Assembly: GCA_019188255.1 (NCBI GenBank)
Contig: JAETXT010000012.1
Coordinates: forward strand, 2,356,001 to 2,420,000
Source of the DNA: Verticillium longisporum
Taxonomy: Eukaryota > Ascomycota > Sordariomycetes > Glomerellales > Plectosphaerellaceae
Length of the DNA stretch: 64,000 nucleotides
Direction: 5' to 3'
Part shown: positions 12,140-23,892 of the stretch, piece after piece
Layout of the letters: the number at the start of each line of letters is the position of its first letter
Numbering within the stretch: position 1 is the first letter of the stretch
The notes under the pieces: generated by a model
What the model saw: only the letters and a program-made list of their open reading frames with translations
The model's database searches: none
What the model was told of the DNA's origin: nothing
Program-made: the position numbers and the translations under genes

Positions 12140-14987
12140 CAGCAAGAACACCTTATCCAAACCAAAGGTGAGCGGCCGTTCGTCCGACATCCCTAAAATG
12201 GTGCCTGTGGAATAGGAACCTCACCCCCCACCTTCCTGGCGAACTATAGGCACTTGCATCGGTTTCTCAGGTACTGTGACGTGGGATCCGATGATCAGCC
12301 GGCAAAGTCAACTGCCCAATCGCAAGCCAGCTTCAATAAGCTTCAGGTAAGGTACCCCCCGAGGCGAGCAGAGCATCCTGGCAACCCACACTTGCCAAGG
12401 CAGACTTCCCAGGTTTCGCATACCTTAAGGCAACTTCATCAGATCACTTCACACAACCATCTGAGATCGGTCGGTAGGCAACAGTGACACTCACCGAAAA
12501 TCAAGGTCAACGACATAGCCCGGTTTTCCGATGCTTGTGCAGCAAATATAAGCGATGGTGGACGACATCGAGGACCAGGCTGCCACCCACCAGTGTCCCA
12601 TGAGGCCGACCCAAAGAGATCGACCGCAGCTTCAGGGCTGGAGCGCGCTGATCCCGGCACTGCCGCGTGCTTCCATTACCTTTCATAAAGTCAGCCTGGG
12701 CTAACCTTGAGACGACCTAGTCTCAAGGTATGTTACCGATTCTGCTTCGAAACATCTCCGTTGTTCAACACACCGCTTCGTCGTCTTGCTGCAAGGCAGT
12801 AGCTTGTCCACGATGGATGGACAAGTGGGACCAAACCCATGCATACCCTGCTCCTGCCTTCCAGGGAGTGTCGTCCCGGAACTCTGCCAACCATGGCGCC
12901 CCGGACCACGAACCTCCCCTTGAGACGCATCCCCCCCGGCCAGATCCATGAGTGCGTGTGCCATCAGTCGATCAAGTCAAGGTGGTGTCGAAGTGAGGTG
13001 CCTCGCTTACGGCGCGTCCATAGTAGCGAACTCGGCCGAGTGATGGCACAGTGTGTCTGCAGGTGCAAGCAAAGCAGCTCGATGGGCATGGCAGCCCTCC
13101 ATGGCAGCCTTCGAGCCATCCGACCCACACAGAAATGGCCCCCAACACCAGTGCGCGCCTTTGCCCCGTTTTGCTCTAAACAACGTTTATTATTGACGGT
13201 CAAATTACCTGCCATTGCTCGCCCTGCATATCGGCAAGGCTCTCCTCCCCCTGGGAATTGGCGGACTGGCCTCTGGGTGACTGGAGAATCACACTGTCCA
13301 AACGTCACGGGCAGTCGTCTATACACCATGCAATGCCATCCTCGACAAGCCATAGTGGTTGCGTCGATACTTGGCACTTCCTCGAACGCTGATATTCCGG
13401 AAATGTTTGACATGATGATGGAGCCTGAAGCTAGCCGCAGCACTTAGCATGGCTGCAGAGCCTGGTCCGAAGGTAAGCCCATGACTTCGGGAGAGGCTGA
13501 AAGGCACATGTACTGTGTCACCCACGTTACTCCACGAACTGACTGCTCATTTCTTCGTCCTAGCTTTACCAGAAGGGAGCTTGGGCAATGCCACTGCAAG
13601 TGCCCCGAATGAGGATCGGCAGTCTCGATATTCGCGCTTAGGGCTGATGAGTCCTGCAGGTCGAAGCTCTAATTCACTGCACAACGGGCCCTGATGGCGC
13701 AGTTGCCTGATTGGATTTACAGTAACAGATCCACGCCTACTCGGTTCAAGGGTACACAACCAGAAGTCACGGCGGTGAAAAGAGTCGAGCGAGCGTCAGC
13801 CAACGACTAATCAGCTCCGTGACAGGCTCGAGAAAACGTAGTACTCTGACGTACTGCTCTGCCCACTTCAGCTAGAATCGTAGTGACGGCCGTCAAGCTC
13901 CTGGCACGTCAAAGTTTCGACGTGTCATTCTTCAGCTGCTGCTCGCTTGCATTGGTAATCTGGGCAGTGTCTGGTGGTTTTCGGTGTCCCTATTGATGCA
14001 ATCACGACTGATTACAGTGGACACATCTGCACCATACCCACCTCCAGTTCTCCGGGTCAAGGCTGAGCAACCCCCTGCTGTCTTCTATACTGCTTTGGTG
14101 TGATGTAGTGCGAACAGCTCGTGGGTCGTCCCAAGACACCATCACGCCCACATGGGCCGAAATATGATTCGTCACGAAGAGCAGCAGAGCAGTCTGACAC
14201 CTGTAAACAGCCTTGCTCGTTTGCCGCATATGGGCAGTCGTATCTCGTATACTCGAGCGGGTTTCCCTAGACAGCAGACTTTGGTGGGCAACGTATTTCA
14301 CTCTGCCCAAGAAAGCCACCATGACCTCGCCAACTTTGAGTATCAGGGGTCAACCCCAGGGGGGTCCTGGACCATCACCCTTGTGGCGCGCGCGAGCAAC
14401 ACCCCGCTTCCCACAACCCGGATTCAACACAGACATGCTGGTTTAACAGATTCTTGCCAAGCCTCGAAGAAGCGGCAGACTCAACTAGCTCGCTAGTAAG
14501 GAGAGTTCTCCTGTCTTCTCGTCCGGCCTTCTGCCCGCCGCCGTTGTACCCTAGTAACCTCGCGGGAGCAGCCCGTTTATACCACCTGCCGAGGCGCCTT
14601 CTCTGCCCAACCCCCTCCTCTTCAGCCTTGAATATCTGGATTGGGCTCGCCGGCGTTTCTTCATCCACGTTCTCTTACCGTTCACTGATGGCCTCGAGCC
14701 ATGTTCTCTCCTGGCATTTGACCCACACAGAGATCGCCCGACCAGGCATGGTGTGTATGATATCCCCTGGCCAGAGAGGGATGCCACCATGCATACAGCT
14801 GTCACATCTACACCCTCGTGTGTAAAACCTGCGCAATATTGCACGCTTCAATTTCTTCCGAAAGTCTGCCCTACGTGTAGTCGAGGCTTTCTAGAACCAC
14901 TTGCCGACAGGACCAGTCTCTGCAGCATATGTTTCCGCCCCCAGTCCCGGTCTATCAACCTTTGCTCATAGCATCTAGAGCGTGATC

Positions 14988-14995
14988 TATAAAAG
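14988..14995 (+). promoter_or_regulatory. TATA box (TATAAAAG) of the bZIP gene
   Basis: TATAAAAG lies 187 bp before the bZIP ATG and is followed at 14999-15005 by GACGTCA, seven bases of the CRE/ATF-type site TGACGTCA. The TATA assignment is positional; the CRE-like site next to a bZIP gene suggests, but does not show, self-regulation. Confidence 0.5.
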
Positions 14996-15181
14996 CCAGA
15001 CGTCAGGTCTGAAAGCACGATCTTGTTGGATACTCAAGCAAGCAATTCGGACGAACACTCTCCAACTCCTTTATATTGCCAAACACACTGCTCCCGCGAA
15101 CCATTCTTGACAGAGTGTCAGCACTTGATCGACTGACCTATATCTACGATACCTGTACAAATCCCTAAGGAGGTGGCGACC

Positions 15182-16102
15182 ATGTCTTCCAGAGCCCACA
15201 GACACTCGGAGTCGAGTTCCAGCTCAAAGAAGCATACACCGACAAAGTCCAGGACCAAGTCCAAGTCTCTCAAGACGGACGACTGGACAGACGTCACCGA
15301 CCCAGAAGAGCGAAGACGAATTCAGAATCGCATTGCCCAGCGGAAATTTCGTAAGGAGCCCCGCCCCTTTTCCAACGTCCTCGCAGCACATGTGGACTAA
15401 CACGATGGGGAAAATAGGAGAGAACGCCAGAGAAAAGAAGGAGATTGCGGAGCGCGAGTACGAGAACGAGATCAATTCCCACCTCACATACGACATTGCC
15501 GATCCTGATCAAGTCAATGACGATGAAGGTCCGGTATGGGGCGGCCCCAGCTTCCGCCACATCTTCTCCAGAGGTCGCGAACACGAGAGCCGTCGCGGCA
15601 GTCATCGAGGACAGTCGTTTGCAGCAGATGACCCTCGAACGGTACGCTCCCACAGCAACGCAACGGGCTACTCGTCAGGGGAGGATATCAGCACCACCGT
15701 CACCAGGCGGCCAGCCACGCAGGCGGCAGCAGCGGCGGCGAGGAGATGATCTACACCGAGGAGTCACCGTACTACTACGACTACGAGTACGAGCATCGGG
15801 CGGGGGAGCAGGGCCAGTCGCAGAGGCGGCAGAACAGTTAGTACGCCCATCGTAACGTTACTCTCCCCTCCCCTCCACCAGTTCCAGACGCCTCGCGCGA
15901 GGTTGGCGACCACTTGGAAGCAAAACAGTATCTAACAATAGCTTCTTCAACGACAGGTGGACAGAGCCCCTCGTATTATGGCGGTCAGGGCTATCAGGAC
16001 AACAGTGTCTCGGTGCAGCCCTACGCCAATGGTTCGTCATCTCCCGGCAGCAGCAGCATATCCTCTCGCGGGTATGGAGCGTACGGGCAGAGCCTATTTT
16101 AG
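15182..16102 (+). CDS. bZIP transcription factor, Pap1/Yap-like basic region (three exons, one apparent frameshift)
   Basis: The N-terminus is rich in Ser and Lys, then comes DPEERRRIQNRIAQRKFRE, a fungal bZIP basic region with the N-x-x-A-Q-x-x-F-R signature (about residues 40-60). A charged REKKEIAEREYENEI stretch follows; the leucine zipper is weak. Exons: 15182-15350, 15418-15836, 15957-16102. Intron 1 splits the basic region (TTTC/GTAAGG to AATAG). Intron 2 runs from GTTAGT to GACAG with branch CTAAC. In exon 2 the frame of GREHESRRGSHRGQSF must change to that of GGEEMIYTEESPYYYDYEYE. One extra G in the G4 run at 15678-15681 does this and gives SSGGGYQHHRHQ. The product is then 244 residues with a Tyr/Ser/Gly-rich tail ending GYGAYGQSLF. 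ATG at 15182 was chosen because upstream in-frame codons hold no other ATG. The target genes are unknown. Confidence 0.8.
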
Positions 16103-18007
16103 GACATGTCTAACGGGCGGGGAAGCCGGACTTGTCAGAGGGGCCAGGCGGGAGCTGATACAGGATGGCCTGTCTTCTTTTCTCTTCTTGTTTCTTTTCT
16201 TCCCAAGCATTGCGATGTTATGTTTGGCGATCATGTGTGTATGTGGGGATGGACTACTGTACAATCTCCTCTTTCTGGTCTCAAACTCTCTTTCAAAATT
16301 AGAACGCCCATAATAAGCGGGATTACATGACAAGTTCTGGTTGGTGGTTCGGGGCAGAAGCTGAAGCGGCAGTGGCACCAGGGTCGTGGGGACGTGGCAC
16401 ATGCCTCCCCCCTCTCTGGAGAGTCGGGACGGGTCACTCGGCGCCTGTCTGGTCCTGTCTGGTGTACGATTCGAAGCATCTGATTAGCGTAAGAGCGAAG
16501 GCAACTCATTCGACGATGTCTTTTCTTGGGGCCCTCGTGCAACAGACGTCCTCATTGGCAGGCGCGCTCCATGACTGTCCCTAATAGGCTGCTTTACTTG
16601 GCCTTACTACAAGAGGCATTCTTTTGATCGTCTCGCCGTTGAAGCTATGAGAAGCCCCCCCCCTGGCTGGGATGTGCCGCCGACGTCAAGTATCAGCAGC
16701 CACAGAAAAATTGGCTCGGTCTGGAATCTGTCAGGCAGACACGACAGATTCCCCGATGATTTTCCCATCCTGCCAAAAAGTCAATCGTCTTCTGCGAACA
16801 GCACAGGCGCCAGGCTCACCAGCCAATGGAAGGCGTGAGTAGTCTCAGCTGGCTTTCGGGACAATTCCCATACGGTCGTGGCCACAGGTACTGAGTAAGT
16901 GGGGGTAGTATCGCCTGCTTCCACCCTTCTGGATAGCAACGAGCTGGTTGTGTGTCTGCCTGGGCTGGCGCACGCAGAGGTACTTACCTAGGTACCTACG
17001 GTACTGTAAGGTAGGTGGCGTGAGAAGGATCGGTATTGGAACCCCCCATGATGCCCAGGGCGCAGCCAGCCAGCCAGCCAGCTAGCCGGACACACCTACC
17101 CACCTGTTCAGCCCAGCAGCCAGGGTGTCGAAGCCGACGGATGCGAATTTGGGGCCGGTAGTGGTAGTGGTGGTGGTGCTGGGAGCAGATGGGGGGTTGG
17201 AAAATTGGCCCGCGCTACTGCACGCTGCTACCAAGGGCAAGGCGATTTCGAGGGTTCACTGGCTGGGTCCTGGGAGGGGGTTTCAATCGTGGATCGATAG
17301 GCAGACGTTGGGGTGGGCATGGGCGCCATGCAAGAACCATGGCGGGCGATCGTGATGCCTGTCCGGTGTCGGAGGACGCCCTCGATAGAGTAGGCCTTGA
17401 CGAGGCGCCGGGGGGTCGTGAGTTCCCGTGATGCAAGGGCACACCGAAGCTGCTGAGCTGGAAAGGTGACAGCCTTGGAAGCCTGGAAATCTGCAAGAAT
17501 GAATATCGAGAGCCTGGATCACCCCCACTTGAAGCTTCTCGGTAAGAGAAGATGCTCTGATTTCGATGACCTAGGGAAATGTGCCCTTGGTTCCGAGAGG
17601 GAGTCTCCGGATGGGCGAGACTCGTGGTGAGACTCCTTGTCAGAGAGCATCTGTGCAGGCCTCTGTAGAGGTTCCGGTCACCGCTGATCGCAGGATCACT
17701 GACAGGCGGGGAGAGTCCCACCTTTGACGATCCCACTACAACCCCCCCCCCTCTGCCTCTGACGTCCTGCCTGCGCTTGTTGGCTTGACAGCCAAGACCA
17801 CGACACCCCGCCGGACCCCAGCTCCGCGTCACCTACCAGTCGTGGGCGATCAGCACCAATTCCTCCACCGACGCCTCACCGCCCGGCAGATTCCCAATCT
17901 TTTTCTCCCCAATCCCCTCCACCTCACACCGAGCTTCTACTGCTGGCCTAGCTGGGGACCTTGAAAGATCCATACTTTGGTCCTTCAATCCGGATCTCCA
18001 ATTTCAT
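16103..18007. other. Intergenic, no gene seen
   Basis: These 1.9 kb lie between two co-oriented genes. They contain an AGGTA-rich palindromic stretch (16978-17016), a (CCAG) run near 17067-17086, GGTAGTGGTGG-type simple sequence near 17155-17180 and a C-run near 17742. The 205-codon minus frame at 17215-17832 is Arg/Ser/Pro-rich with no recognisable domain and was not accepted. Confidence 0.55.
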
Positions 18008-19340
18008 ATGAGCAAAATGGTCGATGTAAGCATTGACCCCGCGCAGGCCAAGGCCGGGGCGAAGCTCAAGGGTAAGACCCGATCCATCATGCGACACCAT
18101 GCGCCCGCGACAAATTGCAAACTCGATGCAGCCCCCAAACCTTGCAATTGAAACACCCCCAGGCTAACGTTTTCTTCTTCGCAGAGAAGAAGCTCAAGCG
18201 CAAGGAGGAAGCGCGCTCCGCTACCAAGTCGAAGAAGGCCCTGGGCAAGACCGAGGATGCCGCCGCCACGGGGTCAAAGAAGGACGAGAAGCGCCGCAAG
18301 CGCATGCTGCAACAGGCCGACGCTCTCGAGGCCCAGGGTCGGGAGATGATCCAAACAGCACAGGCCATGCGCGCTCGCTACGAAGCCGTCACTGAGAAGA
18401 AGGGGGTGCGTTACGGTCATTGGCTTTGCATGGTGAACATGTCGACGCTGACACATTGAGATAGAAACAATCCGCCAAGGGCGCCACCGATCACACTGAC
18501 GATACGACATCTGACTCTTCTTCTTCTTCATCTTCATCCGACTCTGACTCCGATTCCGACAGCGACTCGTCCGGCGACGAGGACGGCGGTGCACCCATCG
18601 ACGCCGTCATGGCGTCCGCCAACTCGCAGCTCCGCGCCGAGAGCGAAGGCTTGAGCGGTCCCACAAAGGAACCCACCAAGGCCGAGCTCGAGGCCGATGC
18701 CGACACTGAAACTGCGACGAAGAAAAAGGCCAAGAAGGAGAAAAAGAAAGAGAAGAAGGCCAAGGCCGCGGACACGGACGACGAGGCAGATGTTGCAATT
18801 GAAGAGGACGTCAAGGAGAAAAAGAAGAAGACGAAGAGGAAGAACGACGCCGAGGTCACCGATGAGACGGAGAGAGAGCCTGTCAAGTCCAAGAAGGAGA
18901 AGAAGGCCAAGAAATCCAAGGCCCCCGTGGAGGCCGACTCAGAGTCCGACAAGGAGGTTGTTTCCAAAAAGGAGAAGAAGCAAAAGCGCAAGCGCGAGGT
19001 CGACGAGGACGAAGAGGCCGCCAAGGAGGACGTCAGCGCCAGCAAGAAAGACAAGAAGAAGAAGGCCAAGAAGGCAGCCGATGAGCCCGCTCCCCAGGCC
19101 AGTGCTGTCGGGGGCGAGCAGTGGAACGTTGGCGGCTTGGACGGCGGCGCCCAGCGACAGCAGAAGTTCTTGAAACTGCTCGGAGGAGGCAAGAAGGGTG
19201 CCGCTGCGGCGCAGGCCCATGGCAACCGAGCCAACTCTGACATATCTCAGGTGAACCAGGACCTGGAGAAGCAGTTCAACGCGGGCATGCACATGAAGTT
19301 TGACGTTGGCGGCGGCCCGCGCCGTGGCCTCGGTGCTTAA
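18008..19340 (+). CDS. SMAP-domain (small acidic protein-like) nuclear protein
   Basis: Three exons, 18008-18071, 18185-18405 and 18465-19340, give 386 residues. The N-terminal 120 residues are basic and helical (EKKLKRKEEARSATKSKK ... KRRKRMLQQADALEAQGRE). A Ser/Asp tract follows (DSSSSSSSSDSDSDSDSDSS), then about 150 residues of KKEKK / DEDEE blocks. The C-terminus is the conserved part: WNVGGLDGGAQRQQKFLKLL, then VNQDLEKQFNAGMHMKFD and a glycine-rich end. This matches the small-acidic-protein (SMAP) domain shared by fungi and animals, where it ends nuclear proteins of unclear role. Intron donors are GTAAGA and GTGCGT, acceptors CGCAG and GATAG. ATG at 18008 is first; MVDVSID from 18017 would also serve. 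Long charged repeats suggest a nucleolar or chromatin location, which is inference. Confidence 0.85.
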
Positions 19341-19833
19341 GCCTCAATCTCCGAGCCCAATGCTCGGTTTCGCTCGTTCTTTCCACTGCTCAGCCACGGC
19401 GTTTAGGGATTTCGAAAACCACCAAAAGTTTGTACACCAAGAGGCAGGGGCTCAAAGTCGCAGCGATCGTGCGAGGAACGCATCAGAAACATACCACGAC
19501 ATGTCTGTAAATGAATTCATCAATTGTTGCTGTGAAGTAATGGTACGCCAATGTGCTCCTGATCCCGGATACGTGGTATCTATACACCGAATCTGATCTG
19601 AAGCCAGGCCCGTATGGCCTCTTGTTGCGGATTCGGTTCAGTCCCTGCTGGCTGGCGGCTGGCCTTCTCCTCCGGCACCCTGCTCTTGATAGCCCGCCGC
19701 CTCATGAGAACTCCCGTTTGCTTCGCGCGCCGTGCGCAGCTACGACCCCTTTTACAGCCCGAGGCCCTCTTCGCCTCCGCTGTTGTAGTTGTCACAGTCT
19801 TTCTTCTCAAGGCCGTCCTCGGCGGTTCATCAT
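19341..19833. other. Convergent 3' region, no gene seen
   Basis: This 493-bp stretch lies between two convergent stop codons and must hold both 3' UTRs. Nothing else is visible. Confidence 0.6.
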
Positions 19834-20236
19834 CTAGAAACCGAGCATGCGAGAAACGGGGTCGAAGACCAGGCCGCCAACAAGGATGAAGGCGAGGAGA
19901 CCTGCGTGGCGAACAGTCCAGGGTCAGCCACTTGCTTGCTTGTGATGGAGAAGGGGAGTAGAATATGGAGGAATTGGGGGCACATACCGAGCCAGATGGG
20001 AGAGATGGGGGATTTGGGGGTCTCCTTGGGGCGGACCTTCATCTGATCCTCGGACTTGCCCATGCGGGCTTCGTTGCCTTTCGCGAACTTGGCGTTTGCG
20101 CGGCGCTGGGTCGGTGTTTGGGCCTATTTTGGGGGGGACCAAGTCAGCACCATGCCCTGCATTCGTATTCTGAATCGCTAAACTTGGTGCGATGTAACAT
20201 GCGAAGCCAAGGGCGAGTTGGGAGTGTACACACCAT
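19834..20236 (-). CDS. YSY6: Ysy6/RAMP4/SERP1 stress-associated ER membrane protein
   Basis: A 68-residue tail-anchored ER protein that associates with the Sec61 translocon and protects nascent membrane proteins under stress. Exons, minus strand: 20236-20234, 20123-19988 and 19901-19834. The first coding exon is only the ATG; the intron starts at once (ATG/GTGTGT) and ends AAATAG before GCCCAAACACC. The second intron is GTATGT to CGCAG. The protein begins MAQTPTQRRANAKFAKGNEA, the conserved family start, then RMGKSEDQMKVRPKETPKSP and a single membrane segment (WLGLLAFILVGGLVFDPVS). The sum is 207 nt. It diverges from the next gene with 673 bp between starts. A scan for long open frames would miss the true start because of the ATG-only exon. 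Confidence 0.93.
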
Positions 20237-20909
20237 TGTGGAATGTGAGTTCGTGGTCTGGAGAGGGAGGCAGTTTCGGATCGGGGGAGGAAAGTAGGGG
20301 TTGGTAGGCCTGGGTTTGCAAGTTGGCGAACTTTGTTTTCTCCTTAAGTACCCAGCTGGTGGCGCGGTGATGCAGAGCAGGAGGTTGCGGAGTCGATTTC
20401 GTCGACGTGGTGGCAGAAGTCAGTCGAACGTTTCGCCGAAAGGGACAGGTGGTCGTGGAGAGAGAGGTCAGTTGCGCAAATGGACAGCGCGATACTTTCC
20501 CCTGGGAAATTCGTTCAACAGGGCTGATGGGGGTGGGAGCTCGAGCTCGGGAGGACATGTGTTCGTGTCCGGCCGCCCCGTCGTACCTCGAACGTGCTTT
20601 CCGGGCGACTGCTTTCTGATTGGACACCAGAGGCACGGCTCTACCGCGACGGCTCCACTCATCCGCGGGAAATGCACGGAATGCGGGGGAGATTTGCACC
20701 GCCACAGGCTCCCAGGGTTCTCTGAGGCGCTGAAGCAGGGACCTGATAAGAGCTCGAGCCTCTGAAAGATCGGCTTTGCGCGGCGATGGAGACCGAGAGG
20801 CGCCATGACAGTCGAGCTACGGCGATCACCAATGTGAGACGACCAAATACTGTCTTCACCACCAACGGATTTGCGTTACATCATCGCAATACATCGAAAC
20901 AGCCCGATC
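20237..20909. promoter_or_regulatory. Divergent promoter region, YSY6 and INA17-like genes
   Basis: These 673 bp separate two divergent start codons. The overlapping frames at 20301-20765 (plus) and 20178-20705 (minus) have no domain and look like chance frames. No RNA gene is seen. Confidence 0.5.
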
Positions 20910-21272
20910 ATGTTGATGAGACCCGTGACGACCATGGCGCGAGCGCGCTGTTCCCAGATCCTCCTTAGGCCAGCGACAAGATCCTACGCGACCGCCGACA
21001 AGCCTCCTTCGGCTGTGGTATGTGATCCTGCCCCCCGCGCACCTCCATCTCCCAGCCAACTGATGATCCTCTCTCAGGCCAACTTTTACAAGACTTTCAC
21101 GCGACCGACGCTGAAGGTTCTCCTCATGGCGACACTGACATACCAAATCGCCTACCTGGCGTGGACCAAACTCGAGATGGATGAAATCAAGGCGGAGCGA
21201 ACACAAGAGGTCCAAACCCTCGAGGCACAAGTGGACGAGCTTAGGAAGGGACAGCAGATGGAAAAGAAATGA
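20910..21272 (+). CDS. Small mitochondrial inner-membrane protein, INA17-like (ATP synthase assembly)
   Basis: Exons 20910-21017 and 21078-21272 give 100 residues. The intron (60 nt, GTATGT to CTCTCAG) is a multiple of three and has no stop, so an unspliced reading is also open. The N-terminus is a good mitochondrial presequence (MLMRPVTTMARARCSQILLR, then RSYATADKP). ANFYKTFTRPTLKVLLMATL begins a single membrane segment ending YLAWTKLEMDE, and a charged coiled coil follows to the end (EVQTLEAQVDELRKGQQMEKK minus its last residues). This arrangement of presequence, one membrane span, W-x-K-L-E and coiled coil resembles INA17, which helps assemble the F1Fo ATP synthase. The resemblance is from memory and short, so function is tentative. 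Other in-frame ATGs are at 20916 and 20934. Confidence 0.65.
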   Translation: MLMRPVTTMARARCSQILLRPATRSYATADKPPSAVVCDPAPRAPPSPSQLMILSQANFYKTFTRPTLKVLLMATLTYQIAYLAWTKLEMDEIKAERTQEVQTLEAQVDELRKGQQMEKK

Positions 21273-21910
21273 TGGTGGGAATGCGCAACTCCCACTCGGA
21301 GGCTTGAACCAGGTGTTCGAGCATTTCGGCGACCATCGCATTGTAGCATGCAAATATCTTCGGGCAAAGGGGAACACTAGTGGAGCCCCCAAAGCTAGGC
21401 AGAGATGCGCACTCTATGTTCAATGCATCATCTGAGAGTGGGCTCTGGCGGGCGTCATTAAGCTCGACATGCAGGGAGTGGTGTATGAGTAGCAAATAGG
21501 TACTGACTCTGGGTGTACGATATGAATGAATATACCATTGCACTTCGTTGGAAGCATGCACCAATTTGCAAACATCGCGAAGCGTCCAATACTCCGCCGT
21601 CCTTCTCGCGTCGATGCAAGTCCAGTAGTGCTTCATGCCATGTCGGCTGTGCCTTGCTGTTCTTCACAAAAGTCATTACCGAATATTGCACAAGAACAAG
21701 ACATGAAGCCTTGCCTCATTCGAATCGTCAAAATCTATCTAAGTGTATGCGAAGTTTGCGCAAAAGTGGCAACCTCTTATGCAAATGAGTATTCCAAGAC
21801 GCCAGAGCCATGCATAGACCAACAATCCTTCATCTCCATTCTCCGTCGACTTCATTACGTACGGCCACCATATCATTAAAAACCCAATGACAACTCTGAC
21901 CTTTGGTAGA
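21273..21910. other. Convergent 3' region, no gene seen
   Basis: These 638 bp lie between two convergent stop codons. Short frames on both strands here have no recognisable content. Confidence 0.55.
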
Positions 21911-23892
21911 TCAGGCCGATGTCAGTCCAAAAGCAACAAACACGAGCAACGACAGCGTCAGCCAGGACACCGCGGGGGCTGATGAGCCCGACGGATTGTG
22001 TACCGAGCCAGGATAGTTGCACGTCAGCCCGTCGCCGCGGATCTGGTAGCTCGAGTTGAACACGTGCTGCCTCGGTCGTGGACACTTGAAGCCCAGCGAC
22101 GAGGGGCAATTGCGAACAAGATCGTAGCAGAGATCCTCGGAGGGGAGATTCTCGCGGTATGGTCCTGGTGCTACCTCCTCGTCAATGCGATCATTTCTGG
22201 ACTTCAGGTGCGCAAACTCTGGAAATTGCGCAACCATCTCTTCAGAAATCTTGGTGCCGTTTGGAAACGACTGGTTGAGATTCCGGACGAACGAGAATTC
22301 GTTGGCGCTCGAGATGTCCTCGCAACGAGGGATCGTGATGGAGCAAAGCCACTTCTTGTAGGCTACCTCGCAATGCCTACAATCGCGAGCTAGGGAGTAC
22401 AATTGGTGTGATGGAGCTTCGCAGGCAACCTGCGCGAGCTGCCTCTCAAAGTAGCCGTACATCTTCCTTGCATAATCGTCATAGAACTGAGCTAGCTCGG
22501 CAATGTCGAACCGCTGGTCATTTGCTGGAACCGCATATTCAGTCTCGTTGCAAAATGTAAGATCAGTGATGATCTTGCAATTATCGCCTTCGAATCGTTA
22601 GTGAGATGAGCGCTGTAGCCAGTGAAGCACATCATACCTGACTTGGTCTCGAACTGCGTGCTCTGAAAGACCTGACCCCCGCCTCCCGCACGATTCGGCG
22701 TCTGTCGCTTGAGGCTCTCCGAACCCGTCCATGCGAGATAGCCATTGTACGAAGAGCTTGCGTTCAACCCATTAAAGTAGAATTGCTGCTTTGGAAGGCC
22801 TCCAGGTCCCCTCGTAGTCATAACCGTCGTGGCCTTGTCGCCGAAGGATCCGCCCGCTTTCGCAGCCATTTGCGCATAGTTGGAGAGGCCGCACATGGAA
22901 TGACGCACGCCTCTTGTTTGCCATCCATCCTCATTCTCCACAAACATGACATACTGCGGCCCTTCGTCCATGATCTTTTGGATTTGGACCGCGTCACTGC
23001 TGTCCGTCATGTTTGGTGTAATGAGCAGAGCAGCGCTCGAGTCGCTATCCACCCAAAGAAGCCCCCCCTGGTCATTGCTATAGGAATGATAGAAATCGTC
23101 GGTCGAGACGGCCACATCAAAGTTCCACTCGCCGTCAAACATAACCTCGTTGCTTGTCGGAGCTGAGATGCCAAAGAAGACATCACCGGTGGCGTTGAGC
23201 TTGAGCATCACCGCTCCCTCATCGAATGCCCTGTACGTCTGGTTCACCATCGGCTTGTCGGCGCCCGGGAGTTGGTTGTCGAGGGAAGTTGACACGAATA
23301 GACTGATCTGAGGCGGATCCATGGATGTGTTATTCCCACTCCGCTGCGGTTGGATGCAGGTGGTGGCAGATATGTAGATCGTCCTTATGCGTTCTTGTCG
23401 TCGACGAAGACCCAGGTCCTCACTTGCGCCCTCATCCTCGGTAGATGTGTCATCGTCGATAACAGACGGCCCATTGGCAAGTGTTATGTTGCTCGTGTGT
23501 CTCGTCTTTACAGTGCTCCTTGACTCCACTTCGTCGGGCCAGATGCGACTGGCCTCAAAAACAAACTGTTGCGTCGTCCCGGGTCTGACATTTCGGTTTT
23601 CCTTGACATTGTTCAGAAGGCCTGTCACCCCTGGTGGTGCCCTCCCAACAATACTGCGATCGAAGGCGGAGAACTCGGCTTTGTAGGGGATGTCGAGCTT
23701 GTTGGTGTCATCCAGCGGTGCGACGAGATCGTCTTCGCTTGTGTATCGCTCGTCAAGAAAGAAGCCTGGCGCATCGGCAAGTTGTTGCGCCTGGGCGAAG
23801 CCAGGCGACAAGAGCAAAAAGTATAACAGCAACAGCATGATGGATGCGCCTAGCGATGCTACAAGACGGGACTGGAGAGGTGTGAATTGCAT
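21911..23892 (-). CDS. MID1: Mid1 stretch-activated calcium channel subunit
   Basis: Mid1 partners Cch1 in the plasma-membrane high-affinity calcium channel and is needed for calcium entry under membrane and cell-wall stress. Exons, minus strand: 23892-22638 and 22587-21911, 643 residues. The 50-nt intron (GTATGA, branch CTAAC, acceptor GAAG) joins ETKSG to DNCKIITDLTFC. ATG at 23892 was chosen because it begins a signal sequence (MQFTPLQSRLVASLGASIML, then LLLYFLLLSPGFAQA); the open frame extends upstream without a better start. The middle is extracellular with many N-glycosylation sequons (NIT, NNTS, NQT, NAT, NMT, NAS). The C-terminal third is cysteine-rich (CNETEYAVP, CRHCEVAYKKWLC, CPRPRQHVF), and the end is a hydrophobic tail (VSWLTLSLLVFVAFGLTSA). 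All are Mid1 hallmarks. It is convergent with the INA17-like gene. Confidence 0.93.

Larger units (their letters stand above)
9958..15181. other. 5.2-kb gene-less region upstream of the bZIP gene
   Basis: No supported gene. Open frames here (for example 202 codons at 12839-13447 on plus and 159 at 12964-13443 on minus) overlap one another and are rich in Arg, Pro, Ser and Cys with no domain, as expected from chance in GC-rich DNA. Base composition is ordinary, without RIP-type AT enrichment. The region holds an AGGTA-rich palindromic block at 12103-12139 and, close to the bZIP gene, a TATA box at 14988-14995. It may be a long regulatory region or encode non-coding RNA. Confidence 0.55.

Noticed and set aside
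12839..13447. 202-codon plus frame and overlapping 159-codon minus frame
   Set aside because: The two overlap, contain no motif, have unusual Arg/Cys/Pro content and lack convincing splice signals.
18491..19243. 250-codon Ser/Phe-rich minus frame
   Set aside because: It is the antisense of Lys/Glu-rich repeats in the SMAP-domain gene.
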